DNA from: Sinonovacula constricta
Lineage: Eukaryota; Mollusca; Bivalvia; Cardiida; Solecurtidae
Reading direction: 5' to 3'
Length of the DNA stretch: 64,000 nucleotides
Assembly (NCBI GenBank): GCA_007844125.1
Contig: CM017567.1
Coordinates: forward strand, 45,911,778 to 45,975,777
The position numbers and the translations under genes are program-made. How positions within the stretch are numbered: position 1 is the stretch's first letter; each line of letters starts with the position of its first letter. The notes beneath the pieces are model-generated. The model did not search any database. It was given only the letters and a program-made list of their open reading frames with translations, and had not been told where the DNA came from. Below, piece after piece: positions 1-11,175 of the stretch.

Positions 1-84
1 ACACTCAGTAGTCACTGTATTATTAGCAACTCTCAGTAGTCACTGTATTATTAGCAACTCTCAGTAGTCACTGTATTATTAGCA
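1..84. repeat. 28-bp tandem repeat, 3 copies, cut by window edge
   Basis: Three nearly identical 28-bp units (core CTCAGTAGTCACTGTATTATT) run from the first base. The array probably continues outside the window. Confidence 0.85.
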
Positions 85-814
85 ACTAGATCGATGTTAC
101 AAATTGCATAGACGGGTAATAAACATATATAAAATATATACAGTGAAACAGCAATCTGTATTTGTTTAATAATGTTCAAGCTTAACAAAAGCAATGTTCA
201 TTGCTTGTTTATTTGTTGTTGGATGTTGTTGTTGGTTGTTGCTGGTGGTGGTTGTTGTCGTTGTTGTAATTGTTGCTTTGTTCAAAAAGTTCAACTGTGT
301 TAAACTACAAGAAATAAAGGATTTTAATATTACTTCTGATAATAGTGTATTTGTAAAATTTTGTCCATAAAAAAAATTGTGTTGTTTTTAGTTAAACAAA
401 ATGCAATGTTGTTAAACTTGTTTTTGTCATGTGAAGTTCAACAATCTAGTATAGCATGTAACGTTTGACGCATGTCTGATTATACGTCATGCGTTTACGT
501 CAAGCATGATTAGTTTACTGATTTGGCTTAATTGAAACGCAAAAATTAAGAGAAAATAAATATTACGGCAGAATACTGAGCCTACATACAACCTAGAAAA
601 GAGAAAATGTGGTTTTGGGGTGAGACAGAACTTGCGTGAAAAAATAGAAGTGTGTGTATAGGGAGTCGCAGCGATGGAGAAGAATGAAGAATTTATCTAA
701 GTGGATATAAAAGTAGCATTTAAAAAAATTGCGCGAAAAGACATGACAAAAAAAAAACAACACTATTATCCAGGCAAAGCCTGTAGCGGCCATGAACTTA
801 ACATAAAGGATTGG
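85..814. other. Non-coding AT-rich stretch with GTT-rich tract
   Basis: No convincing exon is visible. A GTT/GTTG-rich simple-sequence tract lies at about 205-275. Confidence 0.5.
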
Positions 815-1050
815 ATCCAGGGTGGATGGGGTGCATCTCTACCCCACCAACCAGATGAAAGAGTAGAGTTGTGAAAACACACACATGTAAGCTTTAAAAA
901 CCTAAGCTTTTAAAGTGAATTGTGTCTGTTGACTATTAAGGTCGAAGTCACGGCCCCTTACTGTGTGTGTATATATATTATCTAGTTTTTTTTCTACGGT
1001 TATGCAGCTTGATTCATACCCCCACCCCAACCAAAATCTTCTGGATCCAC
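815..1050. repeat. Dispersed repeat, family D (copy 1)
   Basis: Shares blocks with 20910-21150 and 17935-18060: an ACCAG..AAAGAGTA..GTTGT segment, 'AAGGTCGAAGT', a TATATATA run and 'GGATCTTGATT..CCCACCCC'-type sequence. The class is unknown, and it abuts a MITE fragment. Confidence 0.5.
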
Positions 1051-1054
1051 CCCT

Positions 1055-1227
1055 GCAGCGTGGCTCAGATAGGAAAAACATGTTTGCAGTTACGAATGGG
1101 GATTTATGTTTTACCGTTCACGCTGATCTATGGCATCATTGAGCAGCATTTGGCGAGATCTTTTCTGGTAACATTGACATATTTGGTTATTTGAGGAAAA
1201 CAGTTTGGTCCAAACTGTCGGATACCA
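1055..1227. mobile_element. 3' fragment of 19-bp-TIR MITE family
   Basis: Matches the right half of the full element at 30941-31421: 'GCAGCGTGGCTC' followed by the terminal 'CAAACTGTCGGATACCA'. The left half is missing. Confidence 0.7.
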
Positions 1228-1882
1228 TTTTTAATGGCATGGTTTAAATAAGAAAACCAACAATAATTTTGTTATCGTTAATACTCAATACAAATTAAAC
1301 ATATATTATAAAAGTTAGACATATCAATTAGTGTACGATAACATTTGACTTATTTTGACTATATTTGATGCTGGGAGTGTTGTTTGGTAACTTTTCTTGA
1401 TCAGACCAAGTATTACAGGGATAGAAATATCTTCTAGTAGAAAATGTATTATTTTAATTGTTTGCAGTCATACAGCTGCTATTATCTAAAACTTGACTTT
1501 CAGAGTGATAATCTACTTTAATGCCTGGTATTATCACCCATGCCGCTGCGTCAATGTGTTCTTTGTTGTTTGTGTATTTGTTTGTTTGTTTTTTGTATGT
1601 TTTTTATTAGTTTTTGTTTTTTGTTGTTGTTTTTGTGTTAATAAAATATTTTCAAAATATCATAGAAAATGATACTGTTTTACAAAAATGCCTACAATGT
1701 ATTTGTTATTTGAGGAATTATTAAAGTGAATGTCGTCGGCAAATTGCCATTCACTTGGATGAATTAGAAAAAAATCCAATAAATGATGGAGGAGACAGAA
1801 AAAAAGGCGGAGAAATTTGCAGAGTTAGTTGACAATGTAACTAACAACCTAAATGAGACATATAGAACTGTTGATTTGAGAG
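1228..1882. other. Non-coding stretch
   Basis: Only AT-rich sequence and a GTTT-rich tract at about 1555-1640 are visible. No exon was recognised. Confidence 0.4.
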
Positions 1883-2192
1883 ACGGTATATCAAACATAA
1901 AGATATAAATATGTGCAGATAAATTTGTCTTAAAACATGCTTAGGCCCTATATGAAGAAGGTGAAGAGGAAGAAGAAGAAGACGGTATATCAAACATAAC
2001 GATATAAATATGTGCAGATAAATTTGTCTTAAAACATGCTTATATGAAGAAGAAGAAGAAGAAGAAGAAGAAGAAGAAGAAGAAGAAGATGATGATGATG
2101 ATGATGATTATGATTATGATGATATGATGATGATGATGATTAAGAAAACAGCAGCAGCAGCAACAACAATAATGATAGTAATAATAATAATG

Positions 2193-2280
<88 letters not shown>

Positions 2281-2310
2281 TTATAATAATAATAATAATA
2301 ATGATAATTA
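1883..2310. repeat. Duplicated 63-bp segment followed by GAA, GAT and AAT microsatellites
   Basis: A segment beginning GACGGTATATCAAACATAA occurs at about 1883 and again at 1981. It is followed by (GAA)n at 2046-2088, (GAT)n at 2089-2140 and (AAT)n at 2180-2310. The isoleucine-run ORF here is a microsatellite artefact. Confidence 0.9.
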
Positions 2311-4470
2311 TAAATTAGGTAACCAACAAATACAGAACGAAAGTATTTAGTGCAGTGTAACCCTCTAAACCATCAAGGGAGAGCATTCCCTAGGACCTAT
2401 AGACTGACAGGTCGAATGTCATGCTGTTTACAAGGTTACCCGAGTAATACGAGCCATGATCTGTTAAAATACTGTAAGGTATATACTTACAAACAATAAT
2501 TTCTAAATATATGAACAAATCTTCTTTCAATGTATAAAATTGACATCATGTCAATCATTTGTACATTTTATCAGGAGTTTTCGCGAGTTTTTGTGAATGC
2601 ATGCTTACAAATTTTACGAAGGACCAACAACAGACAAACAATCTTGAACCCACTATTAGGAAGTAAATTACTATGCCTCATGTAGTAGAATTTATATGAA
2701 ATGCATTAATTTGTTATTCAAAATGTATTTTTGTGAAACAATGACTGTCAATGTGATAGGACTTTTTATTTGTAAATTGTTGGAAATGTCACAAGTTGCT
2801 TGTAAATTAAGCAATTTTCAGCCTGCCAGTGGGAATTGTATGTGCAATGGTGCAATGGACCCTTCCCATTGAGTGTTCTCAACGAGTGATTGACACACAA
2901 GTGGCCTTGGGTTTAAAGTGGAGATTATATACGTGTAACCAGGGTGTGTTTGTGTGTTATTGTGTCATATTTTGTCTGCATGTTTCATGTTGTCCATGCA
3001 CATGGCTGATGGATACTTCGTACCAGTACCACTTCGTACCACGTAATGTACATACCATATTTGGAGAGTTTGTACCACATAAAGGATTTGGTGTTGTTCA
3101 CACCTTTAATAAGAGCGATGTATAAGTCATTAGGGAGTGTTGCAAATCTGTTTTTCACACCTTTCATTAGAGCTTTGGTAAATTCGTTAGGGACTGTTGC
3201 ATATCTAGGGTATATATATGCATGTATGGGTGTTTTTTGTATCATACTTACCATTTTCCCATTTTTACCATTGTTGTATATTTTATATATACTTACTATT
3301 ATATGGTTAATTAGATAGTATTTTTGGTTGTGGATTTCTAAGAAGTAGCAGTAGAAGTAATTTGCGTCCTGTATATAGGTACTGTTAATGCATCATGGTA
3401 AGTGAGTGAGATGGGTTTAAACCGGTTTGTCTTTTTTGTGAGTCATTTTTAATAACTACAGATTTTCCACCCCTCTTTCTACCCTTTTCCTCTCTCCATT
3501 CATTCTGTCATTGAATCCCATACTGGAAATATCATTACTGATAATTCCATATAGACTTACATTGAATCTTTTACAAGATTGTTCATCTGGGCTAGTATGT
3601 GTGACAGGTTTATTTTATAGTCATTTCTAGTTTCTTCAGTATATCCTCGTTTGAGTCATCATCTCCTTACAATGGTTTTATTATTTTATAGTCAGTCTCT
3701 AGTTTCTTTAGTATAGCCTCGTTTGAGTCTTTATCTTCTTTTAAGTTCCCGACAGACTTAATCTCATCCTCCTAAAGACAGCCCCAGACAGTAGCTACAA
3801 GCTGATCATTTGATTACGCAATATATCCTACTGCAAGCGACCAGCATCTACGTGTGTATGTGTGCAGCTAATCGAAACAGATCACTGCCAATCATTGGGC
3901 CTACCAAGTGTTCATTGGTCGCGACGATAATTTCATGCCCCGCCTCCTGGTGTTAAAAGGCAACCGTCACAAACTGTAATCTGTTGATTGACAATATAAC
4001 CACACCCATTTAATGAACGGCGGAGATCATGCCCAGTCAGTGTCACAAGTTTTCTTACACAACTAATTGGAGCAATTAACGCACGTGCGGACAAAGGCAT
4101 AAGGACTGAGCTTCGAAATTTTAAATTTAAATGTTCAATAACCCGTTAATAGGGCGATATGATAATTAATTTGTATTTACCCACACGCAGTCTCCGGATA
4201 ATTAGACTGAACGTCTTCAGTTTTTTCCTTATCGAGCCAAGGTAATAATTTTCAGCATTATTATTGCGATTGACAAACCTCCTGACTGCAAAAACGTACT
4301 CTGATTTCCATTTACTTCGGTACTCTAAATACACGACGTAAATTATGTAAATATGTAGAAAAATGGCATTAATGCACTTGAATGCAGGCAACTTACATGA
4401 CAGAATAATTCGAAAACGTTTAACAACTGACCTGCCTACTGGCCTTACAAACAAAAACAAACTAGTGCTA
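2311..4470. other. Intergenic; two short internal duplications
   Basis: No gene is recognised. About 3075-3205 holds two ~60-bp related units (..TTCACACCTTT..GTTGCA..). About 3605-3735 holds two ~75-bp units (TAGTTTCTT.AGTATA.CCTCGTTTGAGTC). Confidence 0.4.
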
Positions 4471-4480
4471 ATTATATGTG

Positions 4481-4628
4481 TGACGTCATCGCGTCATAGC
4501 GCCATTTTGTCAGCAGACTACCGCATATGTTGAAACTGATGCGTTCGTGTGTACTCATAAAACTTACTCCAGTATTGATTTTCTTTTTCTTAAACCGAGA
4601 CGATTGTGTATAGTTTTACTATGTTAAG
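4481..4628 (+). promoter_or_regulatory. Candidate TMEM177 promoter and 5' UTR exon
   Basis: A perfect CRE palindrome TGACGTCA lies at 4481-4488. It is followed by GCGCCATTTT at about 4500-4507, the complement of a YY1-type AAAATGGCGC. AAG|GTTAGT at 4628/4629 is a usable donor that could join the acceptor at 5313. With that join, an in-frame TAG precedes ATG 5314. CRE and YY1 sites are common in promoters of nuclear genes for mitochondrial proteins, which fits the downstream gene. The transcription start is inferred. Confidence 0.45.
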
Positions 4629-4649
4629 GTTAGTGTCTAAATGGGCGAC

Positions 4650-4880
4650 TCATCCTGGAATTAAGAGCCAAAGGGAGCGAACGAAGCGAGTGATCGTGGT
4701 TTCTTTTCCATGAATAAGAATATATGACAAAGTCCAATGAGCATTGTAATATATACTAAAATTTGAAAACGAACAGGACAAGGGTATTCACGTGCAAGCC
4801 AAATGTAAAAGTTAATAAGTGATGAGTCATTTAACAAAATAAGCAGACCCACATCCAAATGGACCGACTGGAAGAATCAC
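4650..4880. repeat. Dispersed repeat, family P (copy 1)
   Basis: Contains 'AATATATGACAAAGTCCAAT', 'GATGAGTCATTTAACAAAAT' and 'CCAAATGGACCGACTGG'. The same blocks recur at 35650-36330 and 44840-45790. It lies in the proposed 5' UTR intron of TMEM177. Confidence 0.65.
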
Positions 4881-5313
4881 CAATTTAGATTCTAAACCGA
4901 TTCTAAACCTATACTAAGAACTTGTTGGTTGTAATGGTTGGAAATAAACATTTTGTTAAAGTAATAATGTTCATATGAAATTAACATAAAAACAAGTTTG
5001 ATTGAAAGAGATGAATGTGTGAAACAATAACACTGCTGAATACACAGAGCTTGCAACATGTATATTTGTGCATTGTGCTACTAAAACAATCAATGCTTTT
5101 AATTTTATACTTTTTTAAGGCCTTTTGCTAACTGCATATTCTTTAGGATATTATCGGCACTCACAAAACAACACATTGTATAAGATATGTAGGCAGGCTT
5201 CTAGCCCTGAAATAGGTCGGGGGTGGGAATTAGGAGACAAATCTGCAACTTACATACGTAATAATGTAACATTTTTGTTGTGCAGACATTATAATTTCAT
5301 TGTTTTGTTTCAG

Positions 5314-8300
5314 ATGATACGTTACACGCCCTTGTTTGCCCTGGCAGGAGGGTTTGTGGCAGGTGTGGGATCCGTCAAAGATCATCTGTTGCCTTTCTTT
5401 TCAACGGCCAAGTTCAGGCAATTTGATGACCCAGACACACCATTTGATAGTGTTACCCAGAAAGCAATTGACGAAGTATGGAAAAATCTTTTATTCTATT
5501 GGTCAAAGTATTTGATGGCGGGGGGGGTAGATGAATAAAATCCCTTTCAGTCATTTTACCATAGGTGGACAATATTTCGCCCTTAGATTTTTCAAAGCAA
5601 ACAAAATACCTCACGTAGATTTTCAAAGGCTGAAAAATCCCTCTCTTAAAATTACTAAAGCATACAATATCCCTCTCGAATATTATTTGTTTTTTTCTGT
5701 TTCATAGCTTTAACATAAAATTCTGGTCTTTAATTCTATTTGATCAATATAGTTACCTTAGATTTGTTCTCCTTTGCTATGTTTTTCTAATACTCATTAT
5801 CTTATTTATAACAGTTTTTAGGACTGTCCATAAAATATGCTTTGACTGAGAATTTAGATTAATTGTTTGGAGATAAGTTCCTTCCTATCTTTTTCATTTA
5901 CAGGATTTAATGTTTATAGGAGATAAATAAGATACGTAAATAATTATGGTGTTGCCCGGTGCCGAGCAGTTAGGGTTGCTTACTTGTAACTCCTCTGCTC
6001 CTCACCACGTGGGTTTGAGTCCCGGTCGGGGCGAGAACTTTCATGCAGGGAGGTTTTCCAGCTAACCTGTATTGAGCTGCTGGTTCTACCCAGACATAAA
6101 TCTGGAGTCTTACTCCACCAATAATTTTGTCAATATGACCATAATTGTGTCAGTGTGATGTAACAAAATATAAAACAACCAAATAATTACTAAATACAAA
6201 CATATTCCAGGTGACAGAACATTTCCTACGAACAACATCCCTTCGTTGGTCAGACAACGTCCTAGGAGGCTTGTCTCCAGCATTGCTGGCGCAGATTGAG
6301 TTTTACTGGTCCAATCAGCAGGATGTCAGCTATCATGGATCCACATCCATACACTTTGGGACATTTATAGGTAACTTTTAGCCTGTTTCATTTTTTAATA
6401 ACCAAGACTTATCAACTGTTAAGTTGGTACATGTATATGCGTTATATGCACGTAAAACTTATTTTTCACCTTAGCCAGTGACAATGTTTCTATATTTATA
6501 GTTTGTAACTTTTTGCTAACAATGTTTTCAAGCAATGGTTTCAATACATTTTTATAGAAAAATGCCGGCGTTTTGGTGTCTAATTATAGCCATTATATAT
6601 TTAAAATGGAAATGCAGATGTTATTATACCCCCACCACCAAATGGGGGGGGGCTATAATGGATTCGCTTTGTCCGTCTGTCCGTCCGTCTCCATTATCGT
6701 GTCCGCTCTATAAATCCTATGCCAATTGAAGGATTTTCTTCAAACTTGGCTGAAATGTTCACCTCAACAAGGAAATGTGCAGAACCCATGTTGCCCATGT
6801 GTCAGCTCAAGGTCAAGGTCACAATTGAAGGTCAAATATCAAACAATCAAATATTAGACATTATGTCGTGTTTGCTCTGTAAGTCCTACACTAATTGAAA
6901 GATTTTCTTCAATCTTGGCTCAAATGTTCACCTCAACAAGGGGATGTGCAGAACCCATGTTACTCTTTTGCCGGCTTAAGGTCAAGGTCACACTTGAAGG
7001 TCGAAAATTGACTTAGAAAATATTCTTAAATTTTAACATGTATTTGAATATTTCTGAAACTAGAAAAAGTATTTGCTTGAAACTTAAAATATATATGAAG
7101 TGTCACAATTAGGATATGCAGGTGAAGTTTCATAACTCTGTATTGCATTTTGACATAGTTATGCCCCTTTTAAGTCTTCAAATTTACAAAAAAATCAAGT
7201 ATTAGACAATATGTCGTGTCCTCTGTATAAATCCTATACTATTGGAAGAATTTTCTTCAAACTTTACTCAAATGTTCAACTCAACAAGGTTATGTACAGA
7301 ACCCATGTTACCTTTGTGCTGGCTTAAGGTCACGGTCACACTTGATGGTCAAAATTGACTTAGAAAATGTTCTTAAATTTTAACATGTACTTGAATATTT
7401 CTGAAATTAGAACAGGTATTTGCTTAAAACTTAAAAGATATATGACGTATCACAAGTAAGATATGCAGGTCAAGTTTCATAACTCTGTATTGCATTTTGA
7501 CAAAGTTATGCCCCTTTTAAGTCTTCAAATTTACATACAATCAAGTATTAGACAATATGTCGTGTCCGCTCTATAAATCCTATACTAATGTAAGGATTTT
7601 CTTCAAACTTTACTCAAATGTTCAACTCAACAAGGTTATGTGCAGAACCCATGTTACCTTTGTGCCGGCTTAAGGTCAAGGTCACTCTTGAAGGTCAAAA
7701 TTGACTTAGAAAATGTTATTAAATTTTAACATGTACTTGAATATTTCTGAAATTAGCACAGGTATTTGCTTGAAACTTAAAAAGATATATGACGTATCAC
7801 AAGTAAGATATGCAGGTCAAGTTTCATAACTCTGTATTGCATTTTGACAAAGTAATGCCCCTTTTTAAGTCTTTTAATTTACTTACTATCAATACTAGAC
7901 AATATGTCGTGTCTGCCCTATAAATTCTATACTAATGTAAGGATTTTCTTCAAACTTTACTCAAATGTTCACCCCAACTGGGCAATGTGCAGAACCCATC
8001 TTATTCTTGTACCAGCTTTGTCAAGGACATTGGTGGGGGTATGAATCGCATTCAGCGATAGTTCTAGTTTGGGTAGACAATAATTGTTTCACCTGAGCTT
8101 ATGCCAAGTGTGAGCTATTGTGATCGCCTGGCGTCCTTCGTCTGGCATCACGCGTCCGTCAACATTTTCAAATGACATTTCCTCTGAAACCACTGGGCCA
8201 AATACAGCCAAACTTTCTCAGAAGGTTAAGTAGGCAGGGGGAATAAAAAGTTGTTCAAACAATTTTGATCCATGAAAGATATGGCCACGATGGGCGTGGC

Positions 8301-9494
8301 TATTTTCCATGTAAGATTTTATAGGTAAAAACTTAATGTCAGAAATTAGGGTGTTTCCATTTTCTATGGCTATATAGGCGAAGTTGCCCAAGGAAAATCT
8401 TACTGTCAGAAACTTCAAGAGCTAAATCCTTGATATTTGGTATACATGTTACTTGGGTGGTCCTGTATCAGAATTGTTCAAAACATTTTGATCCATTAAT
8501 AAAATCGTTCAAAATGGTATTGGTGTATCTACCTTGCAGTCACTTAAGCAAATGTAAGGGTAGCTCCACAACTCTTTGGCCTTTTTTGTCAGGATAATTA
8601 GACTGGGTGTGGTATCATGTCAGAGGTGTCCATGGCATGCTTTAAACAGTGAAGGCAGCACCATATTGGCCTCAAGTGGACACCATCTCTAAATAATTGA
8701 AATACAGTTATTAAAAGCCAATAAACAAAACTTACACTTTTTGTCTAAGAATGATCAATTTCTTCTTTATACCCTGTTAAAGAGTATATATATTTGCTTA
8801 TCTCATTCCAGGTATTCCCCTCTACTTCAAAAACAATTCACTTTCTGATGCTGAAACTGACACAAAGAAAATCTTAGAAGGTCTTCATGCTCAACAAAAC
8901 ATTGATCCAAAAATCTTACAGACTCTTAAAGAGTCATTAGTTTTAAGTGAAAAAGCCAAGGAATTTGCCATCTTTACCCAAGTAAATACTGCTAATACGT
9001 TGCATGTGTTTCAAAGATTTCACTTCGCTCTGCCGATAGCAGCCTGCGGATTGGGTTGGAATATTGTATATGGTGCTGTGACACAGAGATCCCGTATAAT
9101 ACAACACCTCTCAGTCAGTTGGCTGTTCATAATTGGAGCAGCTTGGTACTACTTAATAGAGAAAAATCTTCGGTTGTCTCGAATCAGAACAGCGGACAAA
9201 AAGTCGGCCGAAGTCAGCGAAGAGGTTCTCGATGGTGGGATAGAGTTTGTTTCAAAACTCATTGCTCGGAATGTCGCATTACGGCAAATGGATCCAGAAA
9301 TGGAGAAGTTATTTACGGAAACTGGTGAAAAATTGACAAGTGGCATTTTTAGTTTTCCGTCTCCATCTTTAAATGCAAGATTGAAATATTTGCATAAGTT
9401 AAAAGGTGAACTTTACTCAGAAGAGGCTATACAGAAAAGGAAAGAAATGAATAAACTAAAGTATGGAAGGGAGGAAAAAGTGAAAAAAACATGA
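5314..9494 (+). CDS. TMEM177: Transmembrane protein 177 (TMEM177), three coding exons
   Basis: Exons are 5314-5475, 6211-6370 and 8812-9494, with GT-AG introns in phases 0 and 1; they join into 334 codons plus TGA. TMEM177 is a mitochondrial inner-membrane protein that works with COX20 in stabilising newly made COX2 during cytochrome c oxidase assembly (known for the human protein). Family features seen: a hydrophobic N-terminus (residues 7-22), 'IGIP' near 107-110, 'LSEKAKEFA' before the paired membrane segments (about 177-197 and 207-223), then 'GGIEFVSKLIARNVALRQM' at about 249-267 and 'GEKL'. The length is close to the ~311-residue vertebrate protein. ATG 5314 sits directly after the acceptor TTGTTTTGTTTCAG. 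The upstream in-frame continuation at 5125 crosses that acceptor and is intron. A SINE lies in intron 1, and intron 2 (2.4 kb) holds a TIR element, another repeat and a SINE. Identification is by remembered motif similarity. Confidence 0.88.
5953..6178 (+). mobile_element. tRNA-derived SINE, family 2 (in TMEM177 intron 1)
   Basis: A tRNA-like head with a degenerate A box and a B box 'GGGTTTGAGTCCC' is followed by the family-2 body: 'GGTTTTCCAGCTAACCTG' and 'TGGTTCTACCCAGACAT'. It matches 10045-10290 and 39777-39990. Confidence 0.75.
6625..8042. mobile_element. TIR element with 347-bp internal tandem repeats (TMEM177 intron 2)
   Basis: Ends are inverted: ATACCCCCACCA at 6626-6637 against TGGTGGGGGTAT at 8031-8042. 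Between them a ~347-bp module repeats. The marker 'AATCCTA..ACTAAT..AAGGATTTTCTTCAA' starts near 6712, 6881, 7229, 7576 and 7922, so there is one short spacing of 169 bp and three of 346-348 bp. Modules are rich in AAGGTCAAGGTCA. No transposase is seen, so it is presumably non-autonomous. Sequence after 8042 (GAATCGCATTCAGCGATAG) may belong to the real end. Confidence 0.65.
8085..8510. repeat. Interspersed repeat of the CACCTGAGC type
   Basis: Begins TTTCACCTGAGCTT and continues GTGAGCTATTGTGATCGCC. I recall this style of dispersed repeat from bivalve genomes. It is non-coding, and class and ends are uncertain. Confidence 0.45.
8515..8740 (+). mobile_element. SINE family 1, body only
   Basis: Carries 'GGGTAGCTCCACAAC', 'GACTGGGTGTGGTATCATG' and 'AGTGGACACCATCTC', ending CCAATAAACAAAAC. 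The same body follows a tRNA head at 10671. Here the head is missing. Confidence 0.75.
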
Positions 9495-9507
9495 AAATGA
9501 TTTTATA

Positions 9508-9517
9508 AATAAATAAA
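9508..9517 (+). terminator. Poly(A) signals of TMEM177
   Basis: Two overlapping AATAAA hexamers (9508-9513 and 9512-9517) lie 14-23 bases after the stop codon. Confidence 0.7.
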
Positions 9518-9534
9518 ATATTTGAACTATAAGG

Positions 9535-10040
9535 TGTTTGTTTCTCTTTGGTTCATATTTGGTTGAAACAGTTGTTTCTGTTTCTTGTAATGTTAAGGTT
9601 TTTATTGACAATTTAAGTATAAAGAAACTAACTCAAACAACACACAGTACATTTGATAACATTTATTGTTTTAATGTCTATTTAACATAAGTTTTATTTT
9701 AGTTTAAAGTACAGAGCACCAGTCATTATTTAATTTTTTGTATTTTATACATTATAGTTAAAAGCGATTTTAGTTTCAAATTCATTTAGTAGTTTTTAAG
9801 TTATTTAGCTGCAACATTTTTATGTCATATAAAACTGAAGGATAAGTGTCAAAACGTGCCATTATTGGCATTAGATGAATCGAAGTTTTTTAAAACACTT
9901 AGTAGAAAACAAAGACAGTAAATGTCTTTAAAGCAACTCTTTCCAATTTACTTCTGACGCATTTCTAAGAGAAGTACAAACCGAATTGAGAAACCATTAC
10001 TGATGCATTTTTTGGTAGGTTGAAACTTCAAAAACCATTT
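9535..10040. other. Intergenic, nothing recognised
   Basis: AT-rich sequence without an exon, repeat array or RNA gene that I can support. Confidence 0.4.
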
Positions 10041-10044
10041 TAGG

Positions 10045-10290
10045 GGCGTCCGTGGCATAGTGGTAGAATCGCCAATTTGTAACACCTCCGACTGCTTAGC
10101 CTCCCATCGTGTGGGTTCGAGTCCCATTCAGGGCAAAGAACTTAATGTGGGAAGGTCTTCCAGCTGATTTGCAGTGTGCTGGTGGTTTTACCCAGACATT
10201 TGTCTTGGGTCTTCCTACATTAAAGAGCTGGACGTTGCTATAATAATCATGATTTGTCGATGCATTGTATTTCAAAACCAAAACAAACAT
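10045..10290 (+). mobile_element. tRNA-derived SINE, family 2, near full length
   Basis: The head 'CGTCCGTGGCATAGTGGTAG' resembles a tRNA-Gly-type A-box region; the B box is 'GGGTTCGAGTCCC'. The body has 'GGTCTTCCAGCTGATTTGC', 'GGTTTTACCCAGACAT', 'GAGCTGGACGTTGCTATAAT' and a tail rich in CAAAAC. No cloverleaf forms, so it is not a tRNA gene. Confidence 0.8.
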
Positions 10291-10669
10291 CAAAAACAAT
10301 TTATAACATTTTTTGTAATATTTGGCATGTGTAATACACTTTTATTGATTCTCTTAGTACAATACGAAGTAAGTTTAATAAGACGTTTTTGGCCACATCG
10401 GAAAGAACCACTTTAAGATGGTATTTTGAAGATATGAATCTTGCTACAAATGGAACAAAGACAATCTGGGGTAATTTTTGTTGAATCAGTTTACTGCCAC
10501 TTTAGGTATAATCCCAGACTGATGTTACATTTATGAAGTGTATCTACTATTTATATTACTTTAAATAACATCACAGATTGTTATATCTATGATTATACTC
10601 TTTTTTCCTGCTGTCACCTGTACATGAATTTAAATATATGGTTTTAAAGTGTTAAATAAAATATATGAC

Positions 10670-10965
10670 CGGACCTGGTAGCGCAATCAATAGAGCGTTG
10701 GCTCCAGGTACGGGTGGCCTCGGGTTCGATCCTGGGCCGGAACATACCAAAGTTGTAAAAAATGGTAATGGTATAGATCGTATGTTAACGCTGAAGAAAA
10801 TATAAAGATAGTTCCACGACTGGTTGGCCTGGTGCCAGGATAATGTGACTGGGTGTGGTATTATGCCATGTGAAGGCTGCACTAAATCTGCTTCAAGTAA
10901 ACACAGCCTCCAGATAACAAAAATACTGTTGGTGGGACAATAAAACCAATAAATATAAAATAAAT
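10670..10965 (+). mobile_element. tRNA-derived SINE, family 1, full length
   Basis: The head begins CCGGACCTGGTAGCGCAATC, has an A-box-like TAGCGCAATCAATAGAGCG, and B box GGTTCGATCC at about 10725. The body has 'AGTTCCACGACTGGTTGGCC', 'GACTGGGTGTGGTATTATG' and 'TGTTGGTGGGACAATAAA'. This is the only copy here with a well-kept RNA polymerase III promoter. Other copies: 8515, 11690, 15440, 32495 and 38000. Confidence 0.85.
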
Positions 10966-10999
10966 TGTTTCACATTGATTGTCTTAATACGTTCTTTAA

Positions 11000-11175
11000 A
11001 ATGTTCTTTTAATGGATAAAGAAAACCCATAATACTTCAGTTATTTTGATTTCTTGGCATATTTTATTCATTGGCCTCAATCATACATGAAAACGTGTGA
11101 ACAGTTAGAATCAGCTCATTAAAACTACAAGAGACACAGATTCTGAATATTCTGTCTGAACACATACCGGTAATT
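11000..11175 (-). pseudogene. 3' UTR remnant of a deleted RhoGAP copy
   Basis: Matches the 3' flank of RhoGAP gene A (about 12775-12950) including 'TTATTTTGATTTCTTG', 'TTTTATTCATTGGCCTCAAT' and 'AAGAGACACAG'. It is followed at once by block X1 with no coding sequence between. It marks a copy whose gene body was lost. Confidence 0.7.

Noticed and set aside
2124..2318. Poly-isoleucine ORF
   Set aside because: Pure (AAT)n microsatellite; no gene features.
5125..5313. N-terminal extension of the TMEM177 first coding exon
   Set aside because: Crosses a strong acceptor (TTGTTTTGTTTCAG) right before ATG 5314, and the extra residues do not resemble the family.
10670..10742. Functional tRNA genes at SINE heads (10045, 10670, 42832, 43765, 53485)
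   Set aside because: A/B boxes are present but cloverleaf stems and anticodon arms do not form well, and several continue into SINE bodies.
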